A stretch of 64,000 nucleotides of DNA, taken from NCBI GenBank assembly GCA_945910005.1, contig OX246747.1:6692274-6756273 (forward strand), written 5' to 3'. Source of the DNA: Isoperla grammatica (Eukaryota > Arthropoda > Insecta > Plecoptera > Perlodidae). Below, piece after piece: positions 10,259-20,700 of this stretch (within the stretch, counting starts at the first letter, position 1; the number at the start of each line of letters is the position of its first letter). Position numbers and translations under genes: made by a program. Below the pieces are notes generated by a model. It had not been told where the DNA came from. It worked only from the letters and a program-made list of their open reading frames with translations, and ran no database searches.

Positions 10259-11794
10259 TTTTATAGCTACATTCAAATCCTTAGGATCTAAGCATAGGCG
10301 GATATCACCATTTTTCTTTTCCGCGATTACTAGACTACTAACCCAACTGGTAGGCTTGTCTACTTTAGACACTACTCCTTCCTGTTCTAGTTTGTCCAGA
10401 GTTTCCTTTAATCTAGGTTGTAGGCCAAACGGCACTTTTCTTTGAACATGCACCACTGGATTAACATCCTCATTCACCTCAATATGGTGGGTACCAGGAA
10501 TTTTTCCCAACCCTGTAAACACATCTTGGTATACTTCTACGAGTTTAGCCTTATTTAGACCAATGGTTACATTTTCAACAAGTTTTACAATATTCAAATC
10601 TTTACAACCTGACAATCCCAGTAATGGCTGAGAACTTACATCAGAGACTACATAGTCAAGTGATTTCTGGCAGTCTTTATAACTACTTTGGAGGTTAGTT
10701 TTCCCCCTAACTTTTACTCTATGATTCCCATAAGAAACCAACACAGTATTTGTCTTTACCAATGTCTTTGGACATGTGAGCTTGTCATAGACTGTACCCG
10801 GTAGAATGTTCACTTCGGCCCCAGTGTCTACTTTGAATTTTACCTTTACATCTCCTATATCTAGGGTAGCATACCATGCACCCTCACGTGTTGATGAAAT
10901 CTCGGAGATGAAGTACTCTTCATACTGTTGCTCCTCCATCACCATGTCGGCTTTGGCTTCATTTTGCAACGCCCCCTCCTGTAGTTCACGAACCTGCATC
11001 TTTTGCTTGCGACAAACGCTCTTGAAGTGGTTAGAACCGTTGCAGTTAAAACATTTCATTCCATATGCCGGACACCGTCCTGGTGGATGCCTGGTCCCGC
11101 AGTATCTGCATCCATCGGTAGCTGGAGTCTTGCTGTACGATGTAGTTTCAGTAGACCCTGATGGCTTCTGCTGTTGTGTGACCTTGTGTTTGTCACCATA
11201 GTACTGTCTTTGTTTGGATTTAGATATTACATTTACCTCTTGGGAACTAGACTCGTGGATCGCTTGTAACTGGCGTTGTGTGGATTCCGAAGTCCGGCAG
11301 ATTTCAATCGTCTTATCTAGAGTGATGTTTGAGTCCGTCCGGAGAAGTTTTCCTTGGACCCCTCTATCTTTTATGCAATGGACAATCCGGTCTCGGATTA
11401 ACCAGTCTAACTGATCTCCAAACTCACAACTTGATGCTTTTGTTCTTAACCTCGTTAAGAAAGTATCAAAAGGTTCCCCTTCAGCTTGCCTAACCTCAAA
11501 AAATTCGTACCTTTCCACGACGAGGTTGCGTCGAGGCAGGCAAAAATCCTCAAATTTTCTGATGATGACGTCATACGACGACGCGTCTTCACTTTCCGAA
11601 AATACGAAATTCTCATGGATTTCCAAGGCGTCCTCGCCTATCATGTTTAGAAGTATTGCAATTTTCCGTGCATCATGCTTCCCATCTAACCCTGATGCTG
11701 CCATGTACGTTTCGAAACCTTTACGCCACTTTTTCCAGTCTATTGTAGATTGGTCTTTTATTTTCAGCTCGGCGGGTCGACGAAAGACGTCCAT
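10250..11794 (-). pseudogene. gag-pol: Gypsy gag-protease-RT start
   Basis: ATG at 11794 starts gag. Residues 1-200 are capsid-like, and two zinc knuckles follow (Cys229-Cys241, spacing CX2CX3HX4C; Cys248-Cys261, CX2CX4HX4C). An aspartic protease with DTGA is at 323-326, and the first RT blocks span about 465-515 (ending in the LCLDPKDLN block). Gag packages element RNA, the protease matures the polyprotein, and RT copies it. One frame spans gag and pol without a frameshift. The 5.2-kb insertion cuts it within RT. The frame continues about ten foreign codons into the insertion, to 10217. The phase on both sides of the target duplication agrees, so the insertion is the only lesion at this point. 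Confidence 0.92.
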
Positions 11795-11920
11795 GTTTCT
11801 GTTTCAAGTAGGCTCGCGTGCTGGTCGTAGATCTGCGTGTCTGGCTAGAACCACGCCTAGGCCTAACCTCGAAAACACTGTATTTTGCACTGTTCACTTC
11901 ACTACTGTTAGTTCAAACTA

Positions 11921-11937
11921 TCCCAATTCTGACACCA
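11921..11937 (-). other. Primer-binding site, tRNA-Leu type
   Basis: On the minus strand TGGTGTCAGAATTGGGA follows directly after the 5' LTR. The common complement of a tRNA-Leu 3' end starts TGGTGTCAGGAGTGGGA, so all but two bases agree. Minus-strand DNA synthesis would start from this tRNA. Confidence 0.75.
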
Positions 11938-12139
11938 TGTTGTGTTCTTGTTCAGGGATCGATAGGATGCACTGGGATTCACTATTGAATAATACTATTA
12001 AAGTAATATTAAGATGTTTATTAGAACAATGGATATTACGACGTGCTTACTAGACGCCATGGTCCGAGCTCTGTACCGGATGTCGTGTTGATGACGTCGT
12101 ACATCCGGACTACACTAGTCAATATACATATACATGACA
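11938..12139 (-). repeat. 5' LTR of the Gypsy element
   Basis: 202 bp, the partner of 1270-1471, and followed on the plus side by the second CTAGG target copy at 12140-12144. It should hold the element promoter, but no specific box was assigned. Confidence 0.95.
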
Positions 12140-12411
12140 CTAGGCTCTAATACATGTGCAAACATATGATTTTGGCACAATTTTACACTTAGGTTAAGCC
12201 CAAGGTTAGGTCCGTCTATAAGGCATTTTTAAAATGCCTCCAAAAACCACCTTATGCTGGAGATGCTCAACTGAAAACCTCGGGCATATTGAGCGTGCTG
12301 AATATGCTCACGAATGAGGTTTCGGAACGCTGGGTAAAGTACATTCAATAGGTTTCGGTACGGGCCAAGCATGCTTTAAGCATTCTCAGCAGGTTTCGGA
12401 CCGTACCCTAG

Positions 12412-14709
12412 TTTGGGTAGCCACCCGATTTTGGTTCTGAAGATACGGACAGAAAAACTTAAATTCTCATGCCCTACTAGGTACATGATGCGGTGCTGGG
12501 GGGGGGGGGGGGGGGGGGGGTGGAAGGTGGAACTGACAGGGAGTATCTCGACAAACACCTTTAGTTCTCAAGGTAAACCGTTGGGGCTCCTATTCACCCC
12601 CCCCAATGTAGGCTACTACGTGAAATGTATGCGATTGTTAAATGATTATTTTTATTTTGTGTTTCTTTCGTACTATTTAGAATATTGTTGCACCAGAAAT
12701 AGTGCGTTCAACAAGCAATGTTATTACAGATGTGTTATAATGTAGGCTAGTACAATATTTAGGCATCAAATCAATTAATTGATTTCAATAAAAAACATTC
12801 TTGTTAAGGAAAGACTACAGTTACTACAACCACTAATCAGAAACAAAAGTAGACGGGTTTATTTAACAAATATTCGCAATTGTGTGAAACCCAAAAATGT
12901 TTGTGGATTTATTGTCCTGGATTTAGAATTTTTACTGCAGAACTCACATGAAAAATCCCCATTGTTTCAAGAGACGTTGTTTGGTCCGCAGCGCACGTTT
13001 CTGCTCGCACTCGTTCTTCATTTTGCCTAAAACAAAACAACAATATTGAACATTTGTAAAGCTCTTTCAAACATACTTGTGATGCAATCTCCAACTGTTT
13101 GTATCACGAGTGCATTTGAAAGCGCCTTACAATATCCAACTGTTTCAATGTCCAACTGTGTTTGAATGCATTCACAAATTGTTAAGGTTGTCAATCCTCA
13201 GAGATGGAACGATATTATTTAGAGCTGCCCAACAATATTGACCATAGAAAAATAATTAGGCATCGATACGGAATGAATATCTTGGGCATTTCTCGATATC
13301 CAACATGTGCCTCATTGTTAGAAAAAAAGTATTTTTCTCTTAAGCCATAAATGTGGGCACAATATGGCCTCAGTTTGGCTGTGTTGATAAGTGTGGACAT
13401 TTAAATTTGAATAATACAACACGCAAATTGACATAGTGCGACATTTCGAAGTTGAATTATATACGTAATATTGTTTATAAAAAATATTCCACGGATGGTC
13501 TGAAACTTCTAAAAATAGAGGAAAAAGTTCCGATGTCCCTGGTATCGGTACGTCACTTGAAAACTTCCGATATCGCGATTTCTTCCCTTGATATTGATAT
13601 AAATTATTTGCATCGTTGGGCAGCCCTAACAATATTAATGTCATATATTACGACAATCCTTTACGAAGGCGATTATAAACAAAGTTGTCCCCACTGGGAC
13701 TTGAACCCAGCATCAGTAAGCATGTTCACAACGCTGAATTAGGCGTAAAACCTAATACGTACTATAGTGATGATATACCTACTTATGTTTCCAAAGAATT
13801 TCTAACTACAGTATTTCTAAACTTAATTCATTTCATTGTAACTATACATGAAAGTTCTTGTATTTACTAGAAATATTTTATTGTTTGGTGTTAAACGAAG
13901 TACTCGACAACTAAGTCATACGACGTCGGGTTACTTGAAATAAAAAGTTACTATAATCTATATAAACATTCCTTGTCTTCAAGTATATATGTATACATTT
14001 GTGTTGTCTTGTGTGTGTCTCTAGTGAATGTAACTATTTTGTTGTTGTTTAAATTGTAAACACAAGGTTAAGTACTTAAATATAGTAGTCGAGAACACAT
14101 CTGTTGAAATGCGAGTACAAAATAAGGTCAATGCAAGTGAATAGGCTACAAACGCCGTATATTGTCTTCCATGCATACGATACTTGTTCTGTATATTATG
14201 CAATGCACCCACTCATAGCATGTTGTACACTGTACCGATTGTTGAGAAATAAAGAACTTTATATTTTATTGAAAATACCTATGTTATTAAAAACTTTCTA
14301 CAGCCTTCTTCCTTCATATATAATAATCCCTACAACAACGTCAGCTATCATCTATTGTAAAACATGTTTTCTGAAAATGTTGTCTTTATGAGCAACCCTA
14401 GAGTATCTTGTGTAGGGTGTAATTTTTTAAATGTAATTTCATTATTTGTCTTATTCTTTCATTATCATTTCTTATATCACGAGTGCATTGTAATTAAATA
14501 AGCAATAAACTCGCTACCTGAACTACATGGCCATTGTAATAAGCGGAAGCTCATTAAGGACCATAAATAAATACTACAACATTTAACTCAATGGTGATTG
14601 TGCTTCTCTAAAATAGCAGTTAACTAGTGTTTAGTTAATTGAACATTAAGAGAGCAGTCTGCATTGCGCTCGTAATCAGTGCTATACACTGCGCTCGTTA
14701 CTGCTATTA
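12412..14709. other. AT-rich region without a recognised gene
   Basis: It contains a poly-G run (12498-12520), a tRNA-like B-box remnant (next entry) and short open frames without domains. No splice-bounded exon or retroelement motif was convincing. Confidence 0.55.
13690..13745 (-). repeat. tRNA-like remnant (B box)
   Basis: The minus strand carries CTGGGTTCAAGTCCCAG followed by TGGGGACA, a T-arm and acceptor-like segment matching a pol III B box (GGTTCAANNCC). The 5' half does not pair into an acceptor stem or D arm, so this is a tRNA relic or a tRNA-derived SINE piece, not a functional tRNA. Confidence 0.4.
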
Positions 14710-14741
14710 TTACTGTAATAATTATTACAGTAACCTGTGCC
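14679..14741 (+). other. Signal-peptide-like start that opens into the 88-bp array
   Basis: ATG 14679 encodes about 21 residues with a strongly hydrophobic core (ALVTAIITVIIITVTCA), then runs directly into the satellite, where the frame stays open to 15839. The pattern resembles a secreted repeat protein. However, 88 is not a multiple of three, so each unit is read in a different frame, and the hydrophobic core comes from a palindromic AT-rich stretch. Probably fortuitous. Confidence 0.2.
14710..14733. repeat. Perfect 24-bp palindrome at the edge of the 88-bp array
   Basis: The half-site TTACTGTAATAA is followed at once by its exact complement. It ends one or two bases before the first satellite unit. 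Confidence 0.85.
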
Positions 14742-17700
14742 AAGGAGTTGGAGGCAGCAACTGCAGGACCTACCGCGCTGCGTCCAGGTAGGACCCACAG
14801 TACTATCACGAGGCAATATCCTCTGTGCCAAGGAGTTCGAGGCAGCAACTGCAGGACCTACCACGCTGCGTCCAGGCAGGACCCACAGTACTATCACGAG
14901 GCAATATCCTCTGTGCCAAGGAGTTCGAGGCAGCAACTGCAGGACCTACCACGCTGCGTCCAGGCAGGACCCACAGTACTATCACGAGGCAATATCCTCT
15001 GTGCCAAGGAGTTGGAGGCAGCAACTGCAGGACCTACCACGCTGCGTCCAGGTAGGACAGTACTATCACGAGGCAATATCCTCTGTGCCAAGGAGTTGGA
15101 GGCAGCACCTGCAGGACCTACCACGCTGCGTCCAGGTAGGACAGTACTATCACGAGGCAATATCCTCTGTGCCAAGGAGTTGGAGGCAGCAACTGCAGGA
15201 CCTACCACGCTGCGTCCAGGTAGGACCCACAGTACTATCACGAGGCAATATCCTCTGTGCCAAGGAGTTCGAGGCAGCAACTGCAGGACCCACAGTACTA
15301 TCACGAGGCAATATCCTCTGTGCCAAGGAGTTGGAGGCAGCAACTGCAGGACCTACCACGCTGCGTCCAGGCAGGACCCACAGTACTATCACGAGGCAAT
15401 ATCCTCTGTGCCAAGGAGTTCGAGGCAGCAACTGCAGGACCTACCACGCTGCGTCCAGGCAGGACCCACAGTACTATCACGAGGCAATATCCTCTGTGCC
15501 AAGGAGTTGGAGGCAGCAACTGCAGGACCTACCACGCTGCGTCCAGGCAGGACCCACAGTACTATCACGAGGCAATATCCTCTGTGCCAAGGAGTTCGAG
15601 GCAGCAACTGCAGGACCTACCACGCTGCGTCCAGGCAGGACCCACAGTACTATCACGAGGCAATATCCTCTGTGCCAAGGAGTTGGAGGCAGCAACTGCA
15701 GGACCTACCACGCTGCGTCCAGGCAGGACCCACAGTACTATCACGAGGCAATATCCTCTGTGCCAAGGAGTTCGAGACAGCAACTGCAGGACCTACCACG
15801 CTGCGTCCAGGCAGGACCCACAGTACTATCACGAGGTAATATCCTCTGTGCCAAGGAGTTCGAGGCAGCAACTGCAGGACCCACAGTACTATCACGAGGC
15901 AATATCCTCTGTGCCAAGGAGTTGGAGGCAGCAACTTCAGGACCTACCACGCTGCGTCCAGGTAGGACCCACAGTACTATCACGAGGCAATATCCTCTGT
16001 GCCAAGGAGTTCGAGGCAGCAACTGCAGGACCTACCACGCTGCGTCCAGGCAGGACAGTACTATCACGAGGCAATATCCTCTGTGCCAAGGAGTTGGAGG
16101 CAGCAACTGCAGGACCTACCACGCTGCGTCCAGGCAGGACCCACAGTACTATCACGAGGCAATATCCTCTGTGCCAAGGAGTTGGAGGCAGCAACTGCAG
16201 GACCTACCACGCTGCGTCCAGGTAGGACAGTACTATCACCAGGCAATATCCTCTGTGCCAAGGAGTTGGAGGCAGCAACTGCAGGACCTACCGCGCTGCG
16301 TCCAGGTAGGACAGTACTATCACGAGGCAATATCCTCTGTGCCAAGGAGTTGGAGGCTGCAACTGCAGGACCTACCACGCTGCGTCCAGGCAGGACCCAC
16401 AGTACTATCACGAGGCAATATCCTCTGTGCCAAGAAGTTCGAGGCAGCAACTGCAGGACCTACCACGCTGCGTCCAGGTAGGACCCACAGTACTATCACG
16501 AGGCAATATCCTCTGTGCCAAGGAGTTGGAGGCAGCAACTGCAGGACCTACCACGCTGCGTCCAGGCAGGACCCACAGTACTATCACGAGGCAATATCCT
16601 CTGTGCCAAGGAGTTGGAGGCAGCAACTGCAGGACCTACCACGCTGCGTCCAGGCAGGACCCACAGTACTATCACGAGGCAATATCCGCTGTGCCAAGGA
16701 GTTCGAGGCAGCAACTGCAGGACCTACCACGCTGCGTCCAGGCAGGACCCACAGTACTATCACGAGGCAATATCCTCTGTGCCAAGGAGTTGGAGGCAGC
16801 AACTGCAGGACCTACCACGCTGCGTCCAGGTAGGACCCACAGTACTATCACGAGGCAATATCCTCTGTGCCAAGGAGTTGGAGGCAGCAACTGCAGGACC
16901 TACCACGCTGCGTCCAGGTAGGACCCACAGTACTATCACGAGGCAATATCCTCTGTGCCAAGGAGTTCGAGGCAGCAACTGCAGGACCTACCACGCTGCG
17001 TCCAGGTAGGACCCACAGTACTATCACGAGGCAATATCCTCTGTGCCAAGGAGTTCGAGGCAGCAACTGCAGGACCTACCACGCTGCGTCCAGGTAGGAC
17101 AGTACTATCACGAGGCAATATCCTCTGTGCCAAGGAGTTCGAGGCAGCAACTGCAGGACCTACCACGCTGCGTCCAGGCAGGACCCACAGTACTATCACG
17201 AGGCAATATCCTCTGTGCCAAGGAGTTGGAGGCAGCAACTGCAGGACCTACCACGCTGCGTCCAGGCAGGACCCACAGTACTATCACGAGGCAATATCCT
17301 CTGTGCCAAGGAGTTGGAGGCAGCAACTGCAGGACCTACCACGCTGCGTCCAGGCAGGACCCACAGTACTATCACGAGGCAATATCCTCTGTGCCAAGGA
17401 GTTGGACGCAGCAACTGCAGGACCTACCACGCTGCGTCCAGGCAGGACCCACAGTACTATCACGAGGCAATATCCTCTGTGCCAAGGAGTTCGAGGCAGC
17501 AACTGCAGGACCTACCACGCTGCGTCCAGGCAGGACCCACAGTACTATCACGAGGCAATATCCTCTGTGCCAAGGAGTTGGAGGCAGCAACTGCAGGACC
17601 TACCACGCTACGTCCAGGTAGGACCCACAGTACTATCACGAGGCAATATCCTCTGTGCCAAGGAGTTCGACCAGCAACTGCAGGACCCACAGTACTATCA

Positions 17701-20700
17701 CGAGGCAATATCCTCTGTGCCACGGAGTTCGAGGCAGCAACTGCAGGACCTACCACGCTGCGTCCAGGCAGGACCCACAGTACTATCACGAGGCAATATC
17801 CTCTGTGCCAAGGAGTTCGAGGCAGCAACTGCAGGACCTACCACGCTGCGTCCAGGTAGGACCCACAGTACTATCACGAGGCAATATCCTCTGTGCCAAG
17901 GAGTTGGAGGCAGCAACTGCAGGACCCACAGTACTATCACGAGGCAATATTCTCTGTGCCAAGGAGTTGGAGGCAGCAACTGCAGGACCCACAGTACTAT
18001 CACGAGGCAATATCCTCTGTGCCAAGGAGTTGGAGGCAGCAACTGCAGGACCCACAGTACTATCACGAGGCAATATCCTCTGTGCCAAGGAGTTCGAGGC
18101 AGCAACTGCAGGACCCACAGTACTATCACGAGGCAATATTCTCTGTGCCAAGGAGTTGGAGGCAGCAACTGCAGGACCCACAGTACTATCACGAGGCAAT
18201 ATCCTCTGTGCCAAGGAGTTGGAGGCAGCAACTGCAGGACCTACCACGCTGCGTCTAGGTAGGACAGTACTATCACGAGGCAATATCCTCTGTGCCAAGG
18301 AGTTGGAGGCAGCAACTGCAGGACCTACCACGCTGCGTCCAGGTAGGACCCACAGTACTATCACGAGGCAATATCCTCTGTGCCAAGGAGTTCGAGGCAG
18401 CAACTGCAGGACCTACCACGCTGCGTCTAGGCAGGACCCACAGTACTATTACGAGGCAATATCCTCTGTGCCAAGGAGTTGGAGGCAGCAACTGCAGGAC
18501 CTACCACGCTGCGTCCAGGTAGGACCCACAGTACTATCACGAGGCAATATCCTCTGTGCCAAGGAGTTGGAGGCAGCAACTGCAGGACCTACCACGCTGC
18601 GTCCAGGTAGGACCCACAGTACTATCACGAGGCCATATCCTCTGTGCCAAGGAGTTGGAGGCAGCAACTGCAGGACCTACCACGCTGCGTCCAGGCAGGA
18701 CAGTACTATCACGAGGCAATATCCTCTGTGCCAAGGAGTTGGAGGCAGCAACTGCATGACCCACAGTACTATCACGAGGCAATATCCTCTGTGCCAAGGA
18801 GTTGGAGGCAGCAACTGCATGACCCACAGTACTATCATGAGGCAATATCCTCTGTGCCAAGGAGTTCGAGGCAGCAACTGCAGGACCTACCACGCTGCGT
18901 CCAGGCAGGACAGTACTATCACGAGGCAATATCCTCTGTGCCAAGGAGTTGGAGGCAGCAACTGCAGGACCCACAGTACTATCACGAGGCAATATCCTCT
19001 GTGCCAAGGAGTTGGAGGCAGCAACTGCAGGACCTACCACGCTGCGTCCAGGTAGGACCCACAGTACTATCACGAGGCAATATCCTCTGTGCCAAGGAGT
19101 TGGAGGCAGCAACTGCAGTACCTACCACGCTGCGTCCAGGTAGGACCCACAGTACTATCACGAGGCAATATCCTCTGTGCCAAGGAGTTGGAGGCAGCAA
19201 CTGCAGGACCTACCACGCTGCGTCCAGGCAGGACCCACAGTACTATCACGAGGCAATATCCTCTGTGCCAAGGAGTTGGAGGCAGCAACTGCAGGACCTA
19301 CCACGCTGCGTCCAGGTAGGACAGTTCTATCACGAGGCAATATCCTCTGTGCCAAGGAGTTGGAGGCAGCAACTGCAGGACCTACCACGCTGCGTCCAGG
19401 TAGGACAGTACTATCACGAGGCAATATCCTCTGTGCCAAGGAGTTGGAGGCAGCAACTGCAGGACCTACCACGCTGCGTCCAGGTAGGACAGTACTATCA
19501 CGAGGCAATATCCTCTGTGCCAAGGAGTTGGAGGCAGCAACTGCAGGACCTACCACGCTGCGTCCAGGTAGGACAGTACTATCACGAGGCAATATCCTCT
19601 GTGCCAAGGAGTTGGAGGCAGCAACTGCAGGACCTACCACGCTGCGTCCAGGTAGGACAGTACTATCACGAGGCAATATCCTCTGTGCCAAGGAGTTTGA
19701 GGCAGCAAATGCAGGACCTACCACGCTGCGTCCAGGCAGGACCCACAATACTATCACGAGGCAATATCCTCTGTGCCAAGGAGTTCGAGGCAGCAACTGC
19801 AGGACCTACCACGCTGCGTCCAGGCAGGACCCACAGTACTATCACGAGGCAATATCCTCTGTGCCAAGGAGTTCGAGGCAGCAACTGCAGGACCTACCAC
19901 GCTGCGTCCAGGCAGGACCCACAGTACTATCACGAGGCAATATCCTCTGTGCCAAGGAGTTGGAGGCAGCAACTGCAGGACCCACAGTACTTTCACGAGG
20001 CAATATCCTCTGTGCCAAGGAGTTGGAGCCAGCAACTGCAGGACCTACCACGCTGCGTCCAGGTAGGACCCACAGTACTATCACGAGGCAATATCCTCTG
20101 TGCCAAGGAGTTGGAGCCAGCAACTGCAGGACCTACCACGCTGCGTCCAGGTAGGACCCACAGTACTATCACGAGGCAATATCCTCTGTGCCAAGGAGTT
20201 CGAGGCAGCAACTGCAGGACCTACCACGCTGCGTCCAGGTAGGACAGTACTATCACGAGGCAATATCCTCTGTGCCAAGGAGTTGGAGCCAGCAACTGCA
20301 GGACCTACCACGCTGCGTCCAGGTAGGACCCACAGTACTATCACGAGGCAATATCCTCTGTGCCAAGGAGTTCGAGGCAGCAACTGCAGGACCTACCACG
20401 CTGCGTCCAGGCAGGACCCACAGTACTATCACGAGGCAATATCCTCTGTGCCAAGGAGTTCGAGGCAGCAACTGCAGGACCTACCACGCTGCGTCCAGGT
20501 AGGACAGTACTATCACGAGGCAATATCCTCTGTGCCAAGGAGTTCGAGGCAGCAACTGCAGGACCTACCACGCTGCGTCCAGGCAGGACCCACAGTACTA
20601 TCACGAGGCAATATCCTCTGTGCCAAGGAGTTGGAGGCAGCAACTGCAGGACCTACCACGCTGCGTCCAGGTAGGACCCACAGTTCTATCACGAGGCAAT

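Larger units (their letters stand above)
1270..12139 (-). mobile_element. Ty3/Gypsy LTR retrotransposon, carrying two later insertions
   Basis: Two 202-bp LTRs that look identical by eye (1270-1471 and 11938-12139) start TG and end CA, and a 5-bp TSD CTAGG flanks them (1265-1269, 12140-12144). Read on the minus strand, the order is LTR, primer-binding site, gag, protease, reverse transcriptase, RNase H, integrase, purine tract, LTR. Integrase lying after RNase H is the Ty3/Gypsy order. Removing the 5200-bp element (5050-10249) and the 1138-bp element (1522-2659) leaves an element of about 4.5 kb. Identical LTRs indicate a recent insertion, and the two nested elements are younger still. No envelope-like frame is seen. 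Confidence 0.95.
1043..12408. mobile_element. Small TIR DNA element (about 0.49 kb native) split by a Gypsy insertion
   Basis: The left end reads GGGTACGGTCCGAAACC and continues CTGCTGAGAATGCTT. The exact complement of this end closes the element at 12408, and TAG flanks both sides (1040-1042 and 12409-12411), consistent with a 3-bp TSD. Without the Gypsy element and its duplicated target, only about 490 bp remain (1043-1269 plus 12145-12408). It encodes nothing recognisable, so it is a non-autonomous element. The subterminal part on the right repeats the GGTTTCGG motif several times. Confidence 0.75.

Noticed and set aside
1270..12139. Endogenous retrovirus with an envelope gene
   Set aside because: No envelope-like frame lies between integrase and the 3' LTR. 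That space is the TTAA transposon plus a short leader, so it is a plain Gypsy retrotransposon.
13690..13745. Functional tRNA gene
   Set aside because: Only the T-arm and acceptor-like 3' part are present. There is no complementary 5' acceptor strand or D arm.
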